From: Mesobacillus sp. S13
GTDB taxonomy: Bacteria; Bacillota; Bacilli; Bacillales; Cytobacillaceae
Reading direction: 5' to 3'
Length of the DNA: 64,000 nucleotides
NCBI RefSeq assembly: GCF_020422885.1
Contig: NZ_CP084622.1
Location: 1,321,001-1,385,000, forward strand
Under the pieces are notes generated by a model. That model was not told the origin of the DNA. It was given only the letters and a program-made list of their open reading frames with translations, and searched no databases. A program made the translations under genes and the position numbers. Below, in pieces: positions 7,793-17,659 of the stretch (its first letter is position 1; every line of letters starts with the position of its first letter).

Positions 7793-9385
7793 ATGAACGT
7801 TCCATTGCTGTTGAACCAGTTTTTAGATCGTGCAGTGTCGCTTTACGGAAGTAAGAAAGCCATTTTTTCTGAGGACAGAGAACTTACATATTCTGAGTTG
7901 AACGCTAGGGTGAACAGGCTTTCAGATGGTTTAAGAAAGCTAGGGGTAAGCAAGGGTGACCGGATTGCCTATCTTGCACCGAATTCGATTGAAATGCTTG
8001 AAGGTTTCTATGGCGTATTCCAGCTGGGGGGAGTCATGGTCCCATTGAACATTCGTCTGAAGCCTGATGATTATTTGTTCATCCTGAACCACAGTGAATC
8101 AAAGGTTTTATTCGTTGATCAGGACTTATACCATTTGATCCAGCCGATTAAGGATCAACTCGAAAGTGTACAGCACATTATTGTCCATTACAAGGATGAT
8201 ACTCTTGGTGAAACTGATTATGATGAATGGCTATTCCAGCAGTCTGATGAGACTTTCAAACGTGCAGAGCTGGATGAAAATGATGTATGCAGCCTTCTGT
8301 ATACAAGCGGGACGACTGGGAATCCAAAGGGGGTAATGCTGACGCACCGAAATAATTATCTTCACGCTTTAAGTACGATGCACCATTTACGTGTCAGCGA
8401 CGAGGATGTCCTCCTGCATGTCTTGCCGATGTTCCATGTAAATGGATGGGGATCACCATTTTATTACACAGCAAACGGAGCATCTCAAGTCTGTCTGCGA
8501 AAGACGACGCCCGAGACGATTTTCAATGCGCTGGAAAAGCATAAGGTCAGCGTCATGCATATGGCTCCGACTGTGTTGAACGCACTGCTTCAATTTTATG
8601 AAAAGAATGTCCCAAGTATCGAACAGCAGGTTCGTGTGGTCATTGCCGGTTCTGCTCCGCCGCCAGCATTCGTTACCCGGGTGGAAAAAGAACTTGGATG
8701 GGAGTTCATCCAGGTGTACGGGATGACAGAATCCTCTCCTTTAAGTACGATTTCCACGATCAGGTCGCATTTGAAGCGGCTGCCTTTGAATGAACAATAT
8801 CGAATGAAAGCCAAAGCTGGAATATCGATGATTGGCAGCCAGGTAATGGTTGTCAACGATTATGGCGAAGAGGTTGCACATGATGGCAAGGAAATAGGGG
8901 AAGTCATCACCCGAAGCAATGGAGTCATGAAAGGCTACTGGAAAAACGATGAGGCGACGATGGAAACGATCCGTAATGGCTGGCTCCATACCGGGGACAT
9001 GGCGACGGTCGATGAATATGGCAATATAGACATCGTTGACCGCAAGAAAGATGTCATCATCAGCGGCGGAGAAAATATTTCTTCCATTGAAGTCGAGGGA
9101 GTATTATATGATCATCCGGCAGTCCTTGAAGCAGCTGTCATTGCAGTCCCTCACGAAAAGTGGGGAGAGACTCCTCACGCCTATATTGTTCTCCGTGAAA
9201 ATGAGCACGTCTCAGAACAGGATCTCATTGCTTTTTCAAGAGAAAAACTGGCGCATTTCAAAGCCATTACCGGAGTGACATTTGTAAAAGAACTGCCGAA
9301 AACAGCTTCCGGAAAAATTCAGAAGGTCCATTTGCGGAATGAATACTGGGAAGCAAATGGCAAGACTGGCAGATTTGTAAATTAA
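7793..9385 (+). CDS. Fatty-acid/medium-chain acyl-CoA synthetase (AMP-binding family)
   Basis: Activates a carboxylic acid, probably a fatty acid, to its CoA thioester through an acyl-adenylate; cytosolic, 530 residues. Adenylate-forming motifs are intact: YTSGTTGNPKGVMLTHRN near residue 170, YGMTES near 305, LHTGDMATVDEYGNIDIVDRKKDVIISGGENI near 400-430, and the C-terminal PKTASGKIQK with the catalytic lysine. GAGGAGG lies just upstream of the ATG. It stands alone between gerP and a DUF418 gene. Exact chain-length preference cannot be read from the sequence. Confidence 0.9.
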   Translation: MNVPLLLNQFLDRAVSLYGSKKAIFSEDRELTYSELNARVNRLSDGLRKLGVSKGDRIAYLAPNSIEMLEGFYGVFQLGGVMVPLNIRLKPDDYLFILNHSESKVLFVDQDLYHLIQPIKDQLESVQHIIVHYKDDTLGETDYDEWLFQQSDETFKRAELDENDVCSLLYTSGTTGNPKGVMLTHRNNYLHALSTMHHLRVSDEDVLLHVLPMFHVNGWGSPFYYTANGASQVCLRKTTPETIFNALEKHKVSVMHMAPTVLNALLQFYEKNVPSIEQQVRVVIAGSAPPPAFVTRVEKELGWEFIQVYGMTESSPLSTISTIRSHLKRLPLNEQYRMKAKAGISMIGSQVMVVNDYGEEVAHDGKEIGEVITRSNGVMKGYWKNDEATMETIRNGWLHTGDMATVDEYGNIDIVDRKKDVIISGGENISSIEVEGVLYDHPAVLEAAVIAVPHEKWGETPHAYIVLRENEHVSEQDLIAFSREKLAHFKAITGVTFVKELPKTASGKIQKVHLRNEYWEANGKTGRFVN

Positions 9386-9392
9386 TAGCCCT

Positions 9393-9424
9393 GGGGACAG
9401 CCATTTAGTGGCGTCCTTTTTTCT
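9393..9424 (+). terminator. Terminator of the acyl-CoA synthetase gene
   Basis: Imperfect stem GGACAGCCA / TGGCGTCC with a small loop, followed by TTTTTTC. Confidence 0.75.
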
Positions 9425-9533
9425 TGCGGGAAATCTAGCTGCATCTGGTGTTCTTATGTTACCTTTGGCATATTATTTTGTTGTGTGATATACATAGAAT
9501 AGATGTTAACTATTGGATGGAATGAGGGGGAAG

Positions 9534-10718
9534 ATGGAGACTAACAGACAGGTATTCGGCAATAGAATTGTTTCAATTGACCGGATGCGAGGATTTTCAT
9601 TATTGGGGATTTTTCTAGTGAACATGATTTCATTCCATTCTCCTTATTTTTATATCGATCCAGAGACATGGTGGGATGGCAGCGTAAACCTTTATACATA
9701 CCGTTTTATTGACCTATTCATCCAGGCAAGCTTTTACCCTTTGTTTTCAATGCTGTTTGGGTATGGGCTCGTGATTTTAAGAGAACGCACGCTGGCAAAA
9801 GGCATAAACTTCAAACCACTTGCATTAAGGAGACTCTCTATTCTGTTGTTGATTGGATTAATCCATGCATTCTTGATCTGGCCTGGTGATATTCTCATCA
9901 CATATGCAGTATGCGGTTTCGCTTTCCTGCTTTTCATTGGCTGGAGTGCAAAAAGGCTTTTCATTGCAGGATTGAGCTTATACATAATTCCTAATCTGCT
10001 CTTGTTGTTGATGCTCGGTGCAGCCTCAGCAATCGACGGTGGAAGCGAATTTTCGATGTATGACGGAGAAGCTGCGGAACAGTCCATAACAATCTATCAA
10101 AGAGGAAGCTTTGCTGAAGTGACAGAGTACAGAATATCTGAATGGTACAGGAATAATAACCTGGCAGGATTATTTTTATATTTAGTCACCATTCTTCCCT
10201 TGTTCATGATTGGAGCTGGAGCAGCTAAGGTCAAACTTTTTGAAAAGGTGCGGGAGAAAAGAGGGAAGATAGCCATGGCTGCGGCTGTACTCGCAACCAT
10301 TGGCTTCCTGATAAAAGCAATTCCTTACCTGTATGGCAAAACCTTTATGACGGATTATGCGCAGGATGTTTTTGGCGGTGCGTTGGTTGCGGTGGCGTAT
10401 GCACTGATCATTGCCCTTGTTTCCGAAATGAAGCAATTTGACAGGCTGCTCTATCCGCTAGAGGCTGCCGGTAGGCTCTCCATCAGCAATTACCTATTCC
10501 AGTCTGTCGTTTCGACACTGACTTTTTATAGTTATGGATTAGGATACTATGGAGAGTGGTCCATTTTTTCAGGAACAATTCTTGTGCTAGTCATATACAT
10601 TATTCAATTGGCACTTAGCAGCTGGTATGTTAAAAGGTTCCACTACGGCCCGGTCGAATGGCTGTGGCGAATCGGCACATACCTGAAAAAACAGCCTTTA
10701 AAAAAGGGTGAGTCCTGA
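9534..10718 (+). CDS. DUF418 family multi-pass membrane protein
   Basis: About 394 residues with many hydrophobic segments. It opens with the N-terminal pattern IVSIDRMRGFSLLGIFLVNM of DUF418 proteins, and the C-terminal DUF418 part is recognisable by AGRLSISNYLFQSVVSTLTFYSYGLGYYG. Function is not established; the family resembles membrane acyltransferase-like proteins. ATG at 9534 is chosen although AGGGGG is only 3 bases upstream; ATG 9522 and TTG 9513 are alternatives. Its stop overlaps the start of the next gene (TGATG). Confidence 0.85.
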   Translation: METNRQVFGNRIVSIDRMRGFSLLGIFLVNMISFHSPYFYIDPETWWDGSVNLYTYRFIDLFIQASFYPLFSMLFGYGLVILRERTLAKGINFKPLALRRLSILLLIGLIHAFLIWPGDILITYAVCGFAFLLFIGWSAKRLFIAGLSLYIIPNLLLLLMLGAASAIDGGSEFSMYDGEAAEQSITIYQRGSFAEVTEYRISEWYRNNNLAGLFLYLVTILPLFMIGAGAAKVKLFEKVREKRGKIAMAAAVLATIGFLIKAIPYLYGKTFMTDYAQDVFGGALVAVAYALIIALVSEMKQFDRLLYPLEAAGRLSISNYLFQSVVSTLTFYSYGLGYYGEWSIFSGTILVLVIYIIQLALSSWYVKRFHYGPVEWLWRIGTYLKKQPLKKGES

Positions 10719-11242
10719 TGGAGAAGGTCATAATCATTGGCTGCGGAGGTGCAGGGAAGTCGACACTTGCACGGAAGCTGGGGGAAATCCTCAATATTAA
10801 GGTGTACCATCTTGATGCAATGTACTGGAAGCCGGGCTGGGAAATGACTGCAAAAGATGAGTGGAAAAAACTGATTCAGCAAGTGATTGAAGAAGATTCG
10901 TGGCTTATGGATGGCAACTACGGCAGTACCATTGACATGAGGGCACAAGCAGCAGATTCAATTATCTTTCTGGATTACTCTACTACAAGATGCCTGTATG
11001 GAATATTCAAAAGAAGGATCATGTACCACGGCAGGACAAGGCCGGATATGAATGAAGGCTGTCCGGAGAGACTGGATTGGGATTTTATCAAATGGGTCGC
11101 AAAATACAAGCGTGAAAAGGCTCCTGGTATCATTGCCAGGTTAGAAGAATTAAAGATTCAAGGAAAAGATATATACCATTTTACAAATCCTCGCGAAACA
11201 GAAAAATTCATAGATGAGAAGTCAATTAAAGGAGGGCGTTAA
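10718..11242 (+). CDS. P-loop kinase-like protein (FlaR / topology modulation family)
   Basis: A 174-residue protein of the adenylate-kinase-like FlaR family. Walker A GCGGAGKST lies near residues 8-16, VYHLDAMYWKPGW follows, and a mid-protein arginine-rich segment (KRRIMYHGRTRPD) is typical of the family. Such proteins are annotated as DNA topology modulators from old genetic data, but a small-molecule kinase role fits the fold equally well. The gene is coupled to the DUF418 gene by a TGATG overlap. Confidence 0.8.
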   Translation: MEKVIIIGCGGAGKSTLARKLGEILNIKVYHLDAMYWKPGWEMTAKDEWKKLIQQVIEEDSWLMDGNYGSTIDMRAQAADSIIFLDYSTTRCLYGIFKRRIMYHGRTRPDMNEGCPERLDWDFIKWVAKYKREKAPGIIARLEELKIQGKDIYHFTNPRETEKFIDEKSIKGGR

Positions 11243-11243
11243 T

Positions 11244-12152
11244 ATGAAATTCGCTACATATAAAAATAAATCTGGTCATTTTATTGGAATCGTTCATCCA
11301 GATGGCGGGCGAGTACTGCCACTTTTGGAGGCCTATGAAAAAATGGGAGGTAAATCAGCGCTCCCAACTGGCATGGCTGAAGCCATTTCTCTTGGCGACC
11401 TATTTTATCAGGAAGCGAAAAAAACAGTTCAATGGGTAAGCGAGCATAATCTCGACGGCGAAATATACATTCCGCTTGAATCAGTAGAATTGCTTGCGCC
11501 AATTCCACGCCCAGCGAAAAATGTTTTCTGTGTGGGCAAGAATTACGCGGAGCATGCGATTGAGATGGGGAGCAAGGATGATATCCCCGAGCATGTCATG
11601 GTGTTCACGAAGGCACCGACCACTGTCATTGCCCATGAACAGGACATTCAGAACCATGCTGAATTGACTGAACAATTGGATTACGAAGGCGAGTTGGCAG
11701 TCGTCATTGGCAAAAAAGGGATTGGGATCAAAAGGGAAGAGGCATTGGAATATGTGTTTGGCTACACAATCGTGAACGATGTGACAGCACGTGACCTACA
11801 GGCGAAGCACAAACAGTTTTTTATCGGAAAAAGCCTGGATACTACCTGTCCGATGGGGCCATGGATTGTCCATAAATCAGCGATTGACAACCCGAACAAC
11901 CTCGATATAAAGACAACAGTAAATGGAGAAGTAAGACAGGACTCCAATACGGAAAACTTCATTTTTCCAGTAGAAGAGATCATTGCCGTGCTCTCGCAGG
12001 GAATGACACTCGAGCCAGGGGACATCATCGCAACCGGAACCCCAGCAGGCGTAGGCAAAGGCTTTAAGCCGCCAAGATTTCTAAAGTCTGGAGATACCGT
12101 TGAAATTACTGTTGGAGGGATTGGGACTTTAAAGAATAGAGTGACAAATTAA
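11244..12152 (+). CDS. yisK: YisK-like fumarylacetoacetate hydrolase-family protein (oxaloacetate decarboxylase)
   Basis: FAH-fold enzyme of 302 residues, strongly resembling B. subtilis YisK, which decarboxylates oxaloacetate and associates with the Mbl cytoskeleton. Core motifs are present: NVFCVGKNYAEHAIEMGS, LDYEGELAVVIGKKG (metal-binding glutamates), VNDVTARDLQ, GKSLDTTCPMGPW and GDIIATGTPAGVGKG. The ATG at 11244 has AAAGGAGG upstream; starts further up run into the previous gene. The position next to yisL matches B. subtilis. Confidence 0.88.
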   Translation: MKFATYKNKSGHFIGIVHPDGGRVLPLLEAYEKMGGKSALPTGMAEAISLGDLFYQEAKKTVQWVSEHNLDGEIYIPLESVELLAPIPRPAKNVFCVGKNYAEHAIEMGSKDDIPEHVMVFTKAPTTVIAHEQDIQNHAELTEQLDYEGELAVVIGKKGIGIKREEALEYVFGYTIVNDVTARDLQAKHKQFFIGKSLDTTCPMGPWIVHKSAIDNPNNLDIKTTVNGEVRQDSNTENFIFPVEEIIAVLSQGMTLEPGDIIATGTPAGVGKGFKPPRFLKSGDTVEITVGGIGTLKNRVTN

Positions 12153-12289
12153 TAGAGAACTATTAAGATTCTCCTTATTCATTTAGGGGGGATTTTTTCA
12201 TTATATTATTATAATATTAAAAATATTTTTTATTTTCAGTATTTTACGCAGGAATATATACCTATACATGAGAATAATAATTGTTGCAG

Positions 12290-12307
12290 TGATTGAATAC
12301 TCATTCA
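12290..12307. promoter_or_regulatory. FadR/TetR-like operator upstream of the YhgE-type gene
   Basis: TGATTGAATACTCATTCA is an inverted repeat with ACTC at its centre. It matches the B. subtilis FadR consensus as I recall it (TGAATGAMTANTCATTCA) at 17 of 18 positions. It sits 40 bp before the start at 12348, where a TetR-family repressor would block transcription. Confidence 0.5.
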
Positions 12308-12347
12308 GTCGCTTTAACATATATATAATTCTCATGGGGGAATACGA

Positions 12348-14976
12348 ATGAATTGGTTTAGCTTGTGGTTGGCTCAAATGTCACAGATTGCATCGAGTAA
12401 GGGGGTACTCTATTCTGTTATTGCAGCTTTGTTGGTGCCAATCGTTTATGGCGGAATCCTGCTGTCTCCAGATTGGGGACCGTATGACAATCTCTCCAAT
12501 CTTCCTGTTGCGGTTGTCAACAAAGACAAAGGTGCCATGTCCGGGGACGAGCCCCTTAATGTTGGGGAGGATCTTGTGGCAGACCTGAAGAAAAGCAATG
12601 ACCTAGGTTGGAACTTTGTAGATTCACAGGAAGCAGAAAAAGGACTGCAAAGTAATAAATATTACATGGTCATTGAGATTCCAGAAGACTTCTCTGAAAG
12701 AGTGACAACGGTCCTGGATGCCGATCCGAAGAAATTGGAACTCAATTATATCCAAAATGAGGGTCTTAATTTTATGGCCGCACAAGTGACAAGAAGTGCA
12801 ACTGAAAAGCTGAGAGAGAAGCTTGCCAACAAGATTACCGAAAAGTATGCGAGCAATATTTTTGCAAATCTTGGAGAGGTAGCGAATGGATTTAAAAGTG
12901 CAGCGGATGGATCTGACAAGCTGTATAACGGAACAGCTGAACTTCATGATGGTACTGGACTGCTTTTGACTACCCTTAACGAAAAGTCAGCAGATATTTC
13001 CAAACTGGCGGCTGGAACTCTTGAATTAAAAAGTGGTACTGGTCAACTGGTGGGTACTTTAGCTGGAAAACAAGGAGATATATCAAAACTGGCAAGTGGT
13101 TCAAAGGAACTGGCAGCAGGGACTGCACAAATAGCAGGTAGTTTGAAATCCAAACAAAGCGATATTACAAAACTTGCAAACGGTTCAAAAGACCTGAAAG
13201 ATGGCACAGGTCTGCTTTTAAGCTCCCTTAATGAAAAATCCACAGACATTACCAAGCTGGCGGATGGATCGGCAGAAGTAAATACAGGAACTGGATTGCT
13301 TCTGCAAAAGCTTAAAGACGGACAGCCAGGTATCACTCAACTTGCTGCGGGAGGGAAGCTAATAGGTGAAAATGTGCCAGTTTTGAAAGATGGAACTGCC
13401 GAGGTTTTAGAAGGGTTAACAAAAGTGCAGTTAGCAGTTAGGAATGATCTTGGTCCTGGTACTGTCAGGATTTCAGATGGTGTGGATGAGGTAGTAAAAA
13501 ATTCACAAGCACTCAGTGAGAATATTAAAGGATTAAATGCATTAATTGGAGCTTATTTTTCTACACCTCCTGAATCTCGTAAAGACTCTGACCTTTTAGT
13601 CATTTTAGGTACTAGTCAAGCTATTACTGCAGCTGTTTCAGATACAAAAAAAGCTGCTGACCTGCTGGATTTACAAGCAGGTGCTGAGAAGCTTGAAAAA
13701 ACATTCACTGAAAATAGTAAAGAACCTAAAGCAGATTCCATTGCGGACGGTATCAACCAATTAGTAACAGGTCAAACTGCCATCGATCAGGGAGTGGGAA
13801 CATTAGCAGCTAGTGCTCCTGTCCTTGCTGCCGGAACAGCAAGTGTAGCAGCAGGCTGGGATGAAATGATCACTAAGGTCGGATTGCTTCATGATGGAAC
13901 AACTCAAATAGCTGCAGGAAATAAGTCCGTTAATGCTGGATGGGGAACCATCACAGCAGGAGTCAAAGAACTTGATGGCGGAGCGGCTTTAATATCATCA
14001 GGGAATCACACGGTAGATAAAGGCTGGAAGGAGCTCACTGCAGGTGCAACTAAAATCCATTCAGGGGCAGCTCAGGTCAGCGACGGAAATGCTTCCGTAG
14101 ATAAGGGATGGCGTGAGCTGACAGCTGGTGCTTCCAAGATTAATTCAGGAGTTATCCAAGTCAGCGACGGAAATGTGAACGTGGAAAAAGGCTGGGGCGA
14201 CCTAACTGATGGAGTTTCCAAATTGAATGATGGAGCAGGGAAACTTTATGATGGAAGTGGCCAATTGGCTGCCGGATTAAAGGATGGAGCTGAGGAAACC
14301 GGTAAGATTAAAGCTAACGAAAAAAATATTGGCATGTTCGCTTCACCAGTTGAACTAATTAGCAACAAAGTCAACGGTTATTTCTTTTTACAGAGATTCT
14401 TCTGCGCCATATGTGATGACACTTGCATTATTTGTAGGGATCTTAATAATGTCAATGTTCATCAATTTCAACAAGCCTCAGGAACTAAATGTAACTAAGA
14501 TGAGCTGGTTCGTTGCGAAATTTATGAATCTTGCTTCCTTAGCTGTGGTTCAGGCAATCCTGCTATCCATTGTTGTCCTTGCATTCTTGGGGTTAGAGGT
14601 TACAAACCCAGCAGGATTCATCTTATTCGCTGTAATGGTTAGTATTGTATTTACGGCGATTGTCATGTTCTTTGCTTCTTTTGGAAATATCGGCCGCTTT
14701 ATTTTATTGGCATTGGTTGTCATGCAGCTTTCGACAACTGGAGCAAATCTTCCCATTGATATGCTGCCTGAGAATCTCCGCAGTATAAGTGTGTACTTGC
14801 CATTTACTTATTCGATTGCTGGATTTAAAGCTCTAATTTCATTGAATGATTTCTCGGCGGCGATGACCAACCTGGGTGTTCTTCTTGGTTATCTTATACT
14901 TTTTGCTCTGCTGACTGTAACCGTCTATTTATTTAAAACAAAAGAAGAACCGCAACAAACTGATTTGGCTATGTAA
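12348..14976 (+). pseudogene. YhgE/Pip-type membrane protein, broken by a one-base frameshift
   Basis: Large YhgE/Pip-like protein: one N-terminal membrane segment (about residues 15-38), a long outside domain and a C-terminal ABC-2-like membrane part. The first frame runs 12348-14498, the second resumes from about 14380 to 14976. In the first frame NGYFF is followed by unrelated residues; deleting one T from the T5 run at 14385-14389 restores NGYFFYRDSSAPYVMTLALF and joins the two frames. The outer domain has two blocks of 28-residue repeats (about 202-335 and 496-635). The frameshift is either a real mutation or a homopolymer sequencing error. The homologues are implicated in secretion or phage infection, with no defined activity. 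Confidence 0.85.
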
Positions 14977-14982
14977 TAGCAG

Positions 14983-15010
14983 GAGGCACCCTGAATAGGG
15001 TGTCTCTTTT
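14983..15010 (+). terminator. Terminator after the YhgE-type gene
   Basis: Stem GGCACCCT / AGGGTGTC with GAAT loop, then TCTTTT. Confidence 0.75.
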
Positions 15011-15101
15011 CTATTACATATTTAAAATCTACCATATATTTATGAAATTCTTATTGAGTATGGTATGATATTTTAGAATTTACTAATAGGAGGACGGGTT
15101 C

Positions 15102-15455
15102 ATGATCCATGCCCATATGACAGCCTGGTTTTTGGCTCTAGTTTTATTCTTCGTAGCACTTGGTCTACATAAAAGCGGTAAGGAAAAGGGCGCGAAAATT
15201 GTCCAAATGGTTCTTAGATTGTTCTACGTGCTGATTCTATTGACTGGTTTCTGGCTCCTTTTCAGCATCAACATCAACCTGATGTATGTGCTGAAAGCGG
15301 CAGTAGGCCTGTGGGTAATATCCATGCTGGAAATGATTTTAATCCGTACAAAAAAGAAAGAAAAAGCGTCAGTGTTGTGGATTCAATTCATTGTCGCAGT
15401 TCTTCTTGTTTTGTACTTAGGTTTTTCACTTCCGCTTGGAACATACTTATTCTAA
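15102..15455 (+). CDS. yisL: YisL family membrane protein (DUF1516)
   Basis: A 117-residue integral membrane protein with about four hydrophobic segments, beginning MIHAHMTAWFLALVLFF, the DUF1516/YisL signature. AGGAGG lies upstream of the ATG. As in B. subtilis it follows yisK and precedes yisN. Biochemical function unknown. Confidence 0.87.
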   Translation: MIHAHMTAWFLALVLFFVALGLHKSGKEKGAKIVQMVLRLFYVLILLTGFWLLFSININLMYVLKAAVGLWVISMLEMILIRTKKKEKASVLWIQFIVAVLLVLYLGFSLPLGTYLF

Positions 15456-15471
15456 TATGGAATTGTCGAAA

Positions 15472-15505
15472 GAAAGCTGTCATTATAGGCAGCTTTTTCT
15501 TTTTT
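15472..15505 (+). terminator. Terminator of yisL
   Basis: AAAGCTGTC / GGCAGCTTT stem with ATTATA loop, followed by a T-rich tract. Confidence 0.8.
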
Positions 15506-15583
15506 TGTCATATCTTAACCTAAAGAAATATGATAATTTAAGAGGTAAGGGTTATTGGAGAAATATGATAATTGGAGAATGCA

Positions 15584-17623
15584 ATGGCTACGACAAAAAG
15601 CTGCTTTTACGAGAATGAAAAACAACTTAATAGCTTTATAGAGGGCAATTCATTCAAAGACCACCGCAATCTGCTCGTGCAGATCTTTTACAGTCAGAAA
15701 GAAAAACAAGACCTCCAGCACCTGGAGCGGATGCTGAAAAATTCGCTTCCCGCTTCAACTGTGCTGAGCTGTGAAGCAGGAGGCTGCTTTACGGATGAAA
15801 AAAAGTATATCGTCACATTTACTATAATTGATAAACAAGAACTTAATCCTGTTTTACAAGATCAATACATGATCAATACATTGAACAATTTAGTAGAAGT
15901 TTCACAACAGGACATCCAAGACCTCAATGAAAGCCTCAAAGTGTCTGAGCAATACTACCGTTCGTTGTTTGACAACAATGGTGATTTTGTCTATTCGACA
16001 GATTTAACAGGGAATTTCACAAGTATCAATCAGGCATTCATGAAAACCTTTGGCTATACAGAGGATGATCTTATTGGCAGGTCAGCGCTCGACTTCATCA
16101 AAGAGGAAGATGTGCATCGAGCTAAAATGCATTTCAAACAGGCGCTTAAAGGCAAGGATCAGACTTATACAATCGAAATCCCAATCAAGAGCGGTGAAGC
16201 GCAGATCTTTCAAATGAAAAATATACCCATTACCGTTAATGGAGCATGTGTGGGAACGTATGGTATCGGCCGGAACATCACAGCTCAGAAAAAATCAGAG
16301 GAAAAAATCATTCAGCTGGCCTATTATGACCAGGATACAGGTTTGCCGAATAGAATGAGGTTTACCGAACAGCTGGAAGAAATGCTTCATCGCGCCAAGC
16401 ATAGGAAAGAGCTTCTTGCCGTACTTGTTATTGATATTGATCGCTTCAAAATCATCAATGACAGCTTAGGGCATTATGCAGGAGATATTGTTCTGAAGGA
16501 GCTGGCGGAGAGAATCCTGGAGCGCCTCCCAGCAGGAGCTTTTCTTGGCAGATTCAGTGGGGATAAGTTCACCCTGCTATTGACGGAGAATGTCAGCATC
16601 GATCAGACGACACGATTTGCGAGGGAATTGCAAAACATTATTTCCATGCCTCTGTCTTATCAAAGTCAGGAGTTCATCGTCACGGCGAGCATCGGAATCA
16701 GCTCATTCCCGGGAGATGGTCTTGATGAACAAGTCCTGTTGAAGAATGCTGATATTGCGATGAATCGTTCGAAAAATCAAGGCGGGAATAAGATTACTTA
16801 CTTCTCAACTGGAATGAACGATCAGGCCATGGTCCGGCTTGAGCTTGAAAGCTATTTAAGGAAAGCGCTTCAAAAGAATGAATTTCACCTTTGCTACCAG
16901 CCGCTTATGGACTTGAAATCCGGGGAGATTACCTGTACAGAAGCCCTCATCCGCTGGCAGCATCCGCACCTTGGCCTGGTTTCGCCTGCACAGTTTATTC
17001 CTCTGGCAGAGGAAACAGGGTTGATTGAGGAAATTGGAGCATGGGTGCTGACAACTGCCTGTGTCCAGACAAAAGCCTGGCAGCAGAATGGATTCCCGAA
17101 CCTTGGTATTTCAGTGAATGTCTCAGCATATCAGTTCCAGCATCATGCCTTTATTGGGCATGTGATTGAAGCTCTTGAGATTTCACAGCTTGGTCCAGGA
17201 TACCTCTCCTTGGAACTGACAGAGAGTGCCATGCTGGAAGATATCGTCTATAGCATCTCGGTTATGAAATCACTGCAGGAACTAGGGGTAAAGGTTTCGA
17301 TTGATGATTTCGGCACAGGATATTCCTCATTAAGTTATTTGCGTAATTTACCGATTGACACGCTGAAAATCGATCAATCATTTATCAATAATCTTCATGA
17401 TGACCCATCTGATATCGCAATCGTTAAGGCAATCATTACCATGGGCCAGGGACTTTCTGTGAAAATTGTTGCCGAAGGTGTCGAGACGCATGAACAGTTG
17501 AACCTTTTGAGGGAATTGGATTGCCATTACGCACAGGGCTTTTACATTGAGAAGCCACTTGACATTGCGGCCTTTGAAAAAGGGTTCAGGACAATGGAAA
17601 AGATTGAATATACGGTAAAATAA
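15584..17623 (+). CDS. PAS-GGDEF-EAL cyclic-di-GMP protein, probably a phosphodiesterase
   Basis: About 679 residues. An N-terminal region of unknown type precedes a PAS domain (SEQYYRSLFDNNGDFVYSTD onward), then GGDEF and EAL domains. The GGDEF signature is degenerate, SGDKF near residue 324, so cyclase activity is doubtful, whereas the EAL motif (EALIRW, residue 453), DDFGTGYSSLSYL and LKIDQSF are intact. The likely net activity is c-di-GMP hydrolysis, with the GGDEF domain perhaps binding GTP. ATG at 15584 is preferred over TTG 15572 because GGAG lies 6 bases upstream. No membrane segments are evident. Confidence 0.9.
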   Translation: MATTKSCFYENEKQLNSFIEGNSFKDHRNLLVQIFYSQKEKQDLQHLERMLKNSLPASTVLSCEAGGCFTDEKKYIVTFTIIDKQELNPVLQDQYMINTLNNLVEVSQQDIQDLNESLKVSEQYYRSLFDNNGDFVYSTDLTGNFTSINQAFMKTFGYTEDDLIGRSALDFIKEEDVHRAKMHFKQALKGKDQTYTIEIPIKSGEAQIFQMKNIPITVNGACVGTYGIGRNITAQKKSEEKIIQLAYYDQDTGLPNRMRFTEQLEEMLHRAKHRKELLAVLVIDIDRFKIINDSLGHYAGDIVLKELAERILERLPAGAFLGRFSGDKFTLLLTENVSIDQTTRFARELQNIISMPLSYQSQEFIVTASIGISSFPGDGLDEQVLLKNADIAMNRSKNQGGNKITYFSTGMNDQAMVRLELESYLRKALQKNEFHLCYQPLMDLKSGEITCTEALIRWQHPHLGLVSPAQFIPLAEETGLIEEIGAWVLTTACVQTKAWQQNGFPNLGISVNVSAYQFQHHAFIGHVIEALEISQLGPGYLSLELTESAMLEDIVYSISVMKSLQELGVKVSIDDFGTGYSSLSYLRNLPIDTLKIDQSFINNLHDDPSDIAIVKAIITMGQGLSVKIVAEGVETHEQLNLLRELDCHYAQGFYIEKPLDIAAFEKGFRTMEKIEYTVK

Positions 17624-17626
17624 CAG

Positions 17627-17657
17627 AAAGAGCCAGCACATTGTGCGGGCTCTTTTC
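17627..17657 (+). terminator. Terminator of the GGDEF/EAL gene
   Basis: Nearly perfect stem AAAGAGCC-A-GCACA / TGTGC-G-GGCTCTTT followed by TTCTTA. Confidence 0.9.
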
Positions 17658-17659
17658 TT

